From an uncultured Sphingomonadaceae bacterium (GTDB lineage: Bacteria > Pseudomonadota > Alphaproteobacteria > Sphingomonadales > Sphingomonadaceae): DNA of 31,605 nt. The translations under genes and the position numbers were made by a program. Shown here one piece after another: positions 26,095 through 31,605 of this stretch; the first letter of the stretch is position 1; the number at the start of each line of letters is the position of its first letter. The stretch spans positions 1-31,605 of the forward strand of contig CAMLKX010000003.1 in NCBI GenBank assembly GCA_946480515.1. Direction: 5' to 3'. Below the pieces are notes generated by a model. The model saw nothing but the letters and a program-made list of their open reading frames with translations. It had not been told where the DNA came from and did not search any database.

Positions 26095-26664
26095 CTACTG
26101 GCTCAGCATCCGGCTGAGGCTCTCGAGCCCGGCGAGGTACATGCCCGCCGAGAAGGCCGCTCCGATCGCGATGATCACGATCCAGACCAGCCTGGCACCG
26201 ATGCTCATCTCATTTCGCGGGTTACTCCTCGTGGCGAACGGCAGTGGCAGGGAAGACCAGGATCGATCCGCGCTCCGCTCGGAATTGAGATCGGTCGGTC
26301 CGGCCTCCCCTGCGCGGTCGATGTGCCGAATCTGAATACCGACCGCACCGCCTTGGTTGCCGCCACCGGCCCGGTCTTCAATGAGCGGTGATTGATGTAT
26401 CAATCGTTGATATTCTGGGTTGATCGTGGCGACGATGCGGGCCGCCTGCGTGCGGCGCTCAACCTGAAGCACTTGCAGGGCGCCGCGGATCCGCTGATCG
26501 ACGGTATGGGGAGAAATGCCGAGGAGCGCCGCAATTTCTTTCGAAGAGAGATGCTCGGCAACCAGGCGCAGACACTCAAGCTGGCCAGGGCTGAGACGCA
26601 GGACCCGTTCGGCAAGCTTCGCCTGCGCGGTCTGATCACCGTCTGCAAGCTTGTCCACGTGCAT
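26095..26664 (-). CDS. LuxR-type HTH protein with C-terminal membrane anchor
   Basis: This is a 189-residue protein. A LuxR/FixJ-type DNA-binding domain sits at the N-terminus (about 22-80: LSPGQLECLRLVAEHLSSKE, then IAALLGISPHTVDQRIRGAL). A low-complexity, polar linker follows (about 95-152). A single transmembrane helix lies near the C-terminus (about 157-178: ARLVWIVIIAIGAAFSAGMY). The order is inverted relative to classic LuxR regulators, which carry the HTH at the C-terminus, and no autoinducer or receiver domain is present. The DNA-binding domain should be cytoplasmic, tethered to the inner membrane. The two small genes downstream are possible targets or partners. The start is ATG at 26664. 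Confidence 0.85.
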   Translation of the reverse strand: MHVDKLADGDQTAQAKLAERVLRLSPGQLECLRLVAEHLSSKEIAALLGISPHTVDQRIRGALQVLQVERRTQAARIVATINPEYQRLIHQSPLIEDRAGGGNQGGAVGIQIRHIDRAGEAGPTDLNSERSADRSWSSLPLPFATRSNPRNEMSIGARLVWIVIIAIGAAFSAGMYLAGLESLSRMLSQ

Positions 26665-26753
26665 TCATTCTTGCCCGGTCATGCGAGTTGCCGTGAGGCC
26701 GCTGATTAGAGGCTTAGTGGCCAATCGAGCAATGGGCGAATCATTGTCGCAGT

Positions 26754-26839
26754 TGGTGGAGAGGGCTGGATTCGAACCAGCGTACGCTTGCGCGGGCAGA
26801 TTTACAGTCTGCTGCCTTTAACCACTCGGCCACCTCTCC
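26754..26839 (-). tRNA. tRNA-Tyr (anticodon GTA)
   Basis: Read on the minus strand: acceptor GGAGAGG pairs with CCTCTCC, the discriminator is A and CCA is encoded. The anticodon loop CTGTAAATC gives GTA. The D arm (GCCGAGTGGTTAAAGGC), a long variable arm as expected for bacterial tRNA-Tyr, and the T loop (GGTTCGAATCC) are all present. Length with CCA is 86 nt. Confidence 0.96.
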
Positions 26840-26927
26840 AGGCAGGCAGGCGCGCCATGTGGCGGCGCTTAGGGGCGGTGTCAACGCGGGAAAGCGCTGT
26901 CGCCCGCTCGGCTATCGCCTCTCGGGC

Positions 26928-26970
26928 GCTCCAAAGCTTTAACATGCCCCCGGCATGTCGGCTTTGGAGC
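26928..26970 (-). repeat. Long hairpin overlapping the 3' end of tRNA-Gly
   Basis: A perfect 10-bp inverted repeat (26928-26937 and 26961-26970) encloses a second perfect 7-bp stem (26942-26948 with 26952-26958, 3-nt loop). The outer right arm includes the encoded CCA and the last bases of the tRNA-Gly acceptor stem. On the minus strand this would fold just after the tRNA, as a terminator or processing signal. It could also be a relic of a recombination site. Confidence 0.6.
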
Positions 26971-27038
26971 GGGTGAAGGGAATCGAACCCTCGTCGTAAG
27001 CTTGGAAGGCTTCTGCTCTACCATTGAGCTACACCCGC
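26965..27038 (-). tRNA. tRNA-Gly (anticodon TCC)
   Basis: Read on the minus strand: acceptor GCGGGTG pairs with CACCCGC, the discriminator is T and CCA is encoded. The anticodon loop CTTCCAA gives TCC. The D arm TAGCTCAATGGTAGAGC and T arm GAGGGTTCGATTCCCTT are canonical. Length with CCA is 74 nt. It lies 125 bp upstream of tRNA-Tyr in the same direction, and the two may be one transcript. Confidence 0.96.
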
Positions 27039-27224
27039 CCGCGAACGAGCGCTTGCCACATCGCCGGGGTGAAGAGCAAGGGAGCTTGCGCGTCGAAGCT
27101 CCGCTGAGCCAGCCGGAGCGCTGCGCGTCAGGGCCTAATGCAATGAATTTGCTGCTTGGGTGAGGACCGCCGCGCAATTCCTCATCGAATCGTAACAATA
27201 TGCATAAATTTGCTCCCGTAAGCC

Positions 27225-27255
27225 TTGACTCCTCCCCTTAGGCAATTGCAATTGC
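27225..27255 (+). promoter_or_regulatory. Candidate amtB promoter with overlapping palindrome
   Basis: TTGACT (27225-27230) is followed after 16 bp by TGCAAT (27247-27252). A perfect 14-bp palindrome GCAATTGCAATTGC (27242-27255) overlaps the -10. A second inverted repeat, TGCAAC-6-GTTGCA (27261-27278), lies just downstream and loosely resembles an NtrC site. The rest of the 250-bp gap from tRNA-Gly to amtB shows only an AT-rich stretch near 27190-27212. Confidence 0.35.
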
Positions 27256-27295
27256 TGCAGTGCAACATTCCGGTTGCAGCTGAGCGGGGGTGGCA

Positions 27296-28606
27296 ATGGG
27301 GATTCCAAAACTCAGATTTCTTAGCGCGGCGGTATTGGCGGCCATGCCAACCGTCGCGTTCGCGCAGGACGCGATGGCGTCCGAAAAAGGTGATACGGCG
27401 TGGATGCTGACCGCGACCGTGCTCGTCATGCTAATGATTCTTCCGGGACTGGCGCTGTTTTACGGCGGTCTCGTGCGGACGAAGAATATGCTGTCGCTCC
27501 TAAGCCAGGTCCTCGGCATTGCAGCGGTCACGATCATTGGCTGGATCATCTACGGCTACTCACTCGCCTTCAACGGTGGCAACGCCTATGTTGGCGACCT
27601 CGGCAAGGCGGGGCTGGCTGGGATCGCGCCCGACACGCTCGCGGCAACCTTCTCGGCTGGCGTGGGCATTCCGGAATATGTTTTCGTCGCATTCCAGATG
27701 ACTTTTGCGGCGATTACGATCGCGCTGGTTATCGGAGCGTTGGCCGAACGCGTGAAATTTGCCGCGATCATGCTGTTTGCGGTGCTGTGGCTTGCCGTGG
27801 TTTACGCGCCGATCGCGCACATGGTCTGGTACGCCGATGGCTATCTGTTCGGCCTTGGCGCACTTGATTTCGCGGGCGGAACGGTCGTCCACATTAATTC
27901 GGGCGTCGCGGGTCTTGTCGGCGTGTGGTTTGCCGGCCGCCGTATTGGGTTCCTGCGGGACGCCATGCCCCCGCATTCGCTTGCTCTGACGCTCGCCGGC
28001 GCAGGACTGCTGTGGGTCGGCTGGTTCGGGTTCAACGCCGGTTCGGCGCTGGAGGCGAACGGAACGGCAGCGCTGGCGATGATCAACACGTTCGTCGCTC
28101 CGGCGGCGGGGGTCATCACCTGGATGGTCCTCGAATGGATCGTGTCGAAGAAGCCGTCGCTTCTGGGTGGAGCGTCGGGGGCGATTGCCGGTCTCGTCGG
28201 GATCACTCCGGCCGCCGGAACCAGCGGCCCAATGGGCGCGATCCTCCTAGGTGTATTGCCGGCGCTGGTGTGCTACATCTTCGTCGGACACCTCAAAAAC
28301 AAGCTGAAACTCGACGACTCTCTTGACGTTTTCGGGATTCATGGTCTTGGAGGAATTGTCGGTTCGCTGGGAACCGCGATCGTCACGTCGCCGGCATTCG
28401 GCGGGACTGGCGCCGAGGACTACTCGATTGGTGGCCAACTGGGCATCCAGGCTACCGCGGTCGTCGTCGCTATCCTGTGGTCGGCGGTCGGATCGGCGAT
28501 CTGCTTCGCCATTGTGAAGGCGATTGTCGGACTCCGTCATGCTGAAGAGCAGGAACGCGAAGGGCTCGACATCGCGGATCACGGCGAGCGGGCGTACAAT
28601 TACTAA
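27296..28606 (+). CDS. amtB: Ammonium transporter (Amt/AmtB)
   Basis: AmtB, 436 residues, conducts ammonium across the inner membrane as a trimer. A cleavable-type signal (MGIPKLRFLSAAVLAAM...AFAQDA) precedes about 11 membrane helices. The twin channel histidines are in GGTVVHINSGVAGL and FGIHGLGGIVGSL. LALFYGGLVRTKNMLS and MTFAAITIALVIGALAERVKF are family signatures. I chose ATG 27296, preceded by GCGGGGG at a good distance; GTG 27290 is an alternative. No P-II gene (glnK) is adjacent, unlike the common glnK-amtB pair. gltB starts 24 bp downstream on the same strand, so uptake and assimilation of ammonium are probably cotranscribed. Confidence 0.96.
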   Translation: MGIPKLRFLSAAVLAAMPTVAFAQDAMASEKGDTAWMLTATVLVMLMILPGLALFYGGLVRTKNMLSLLSQVLGIAAVTIIGWIIYGYSLAFNGGNAYVGDLGKAGLAGIAPDTLAATFSAGVGIPEYVFVAFQMTFAAITIALVIGALAERVKFAAIMLFAVLWLAVVYAPIAHMVWYADGYLFGLGALDFAGGTVVHINSGVAGLVGVWFAGRRIGFLRDAMPPHSLALTLAGAGLLWVGWFGFNAGSALEANGTAALAMINTFVAPAAGVITWMVLEWIVSKKPSLLGGASGAIAGLVGITPAAGTSGPMGAILLGVLPALVCYIFVGHLKNKLKLDDSLDVFGIHGLGGIVGSLGTAIVTSPAFGGTGAEDYSIGGQLGIQATAVVVAILWSAVGSAICFAIVKAIVGLRHAEEQEREGLDIADHGERAYNY

Positions 28607-28630
28607 GATGATTACGGGAGTGCTCAGGTT

Positions 28631-31605
<2,975 letters not shown>

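Noticed and set aside
26754..27038. Integrated mobile element at the tRNA-Tyr/tRNA-Gly pair
   Set aside because: No integrase, no direct repeat of a tRNA end and no foreign-looking genes are visible nearby; only the inverted hairpin remains unexplained.
27272..27286. Possible sigma-54 promoter (GG-N10-GC) just before amtB
   Set aside because: The GC lies about 10 bp before the start codon, which would put the transcript start at the ATG itself, and the flanking bases do not match the sigma-54 consensus.

Overview
The window looks like chromosomal DNA of a GC-rich alphaproteobacterium. The best guess is a member of Sphingomonadales; this rests on gene-family resemblance and gene arrangement, since no rRNA or other decisive marker is present. 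The content is almost entirely core metabolism and phosphate/nitrogen/sulfur physiology. I saw no insertion sequence, phage, CRISPR array, toxin-antitoxin pair or other clear mobile element.

Layout. (1) 1-1923: the first 27 codons of nusB, a pirin and a bolA gene run leftward; a J-domain protein with a Cys/His cluster runs rightward. (2) 1930-7696: a leftward sulfur assimilation operon in the order cysH-cysG-cysJ-cysI covers adenylyl sulfate to sulfite to sulfide, including siroheme supply. An Lrp/AsnC regulator is divergent, and the 130-bp gap holds an inverted repeat. (3) 8381-14542: a tightly packed rightward run, leuC-leuD-chorismate mutase-aroA-prephenate dehydratase-like-aroC-gamma carbonic anhydrase, with stop/start overlaps or very short gaps throughout. 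It joins leucine and aromatic amino acid synthesis. The dehydratase has no ACT domain and altered motifs, and the mutase carries an unexplained C-terminal half. (4) 14593-16626: a second pirin and a proline-rich secreted or membrane protein. (5) 16623-18732 leftward: an AlkA-like glycosylase and RlmB, next to phoB. (6) 18049-25175 leftward: the complete Pho system in transcription order phoR, pstS, pstC, pstA, pstB, phoU, phoB. Three 11-bp-phased Pho-box-like repeats lie between phoR and pstS. PhoR has no visible membrane segment. (7) 25212-26664: three small genes of unknown role, including a LuxR-type HTH protein with a C-terminal membrane anchor. (8) 26754-27038: tRNA-Tyr(GTA) and tRNA-Gly(TCC), the latter followed by a long hairpin. 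(9) 27296-31605: amtB, then a gltB that runs off the right edge, forming an ammonium uptake and assimilation pair. The gltB reading frame is open to the end of the window and probably starts at TTG.

No clearly new system such as a defence island or mobile element was found. The most interesting items are the ACT-less prephenate dehydratase and its partner chorismate mutase inside the leu-aro operon, the membrane-anchored LuxR cluster, the inverted repeat between the cys operon and its divergent Lrp gene, and the soluble PhoR with Pho boxes directly after its stop codon.
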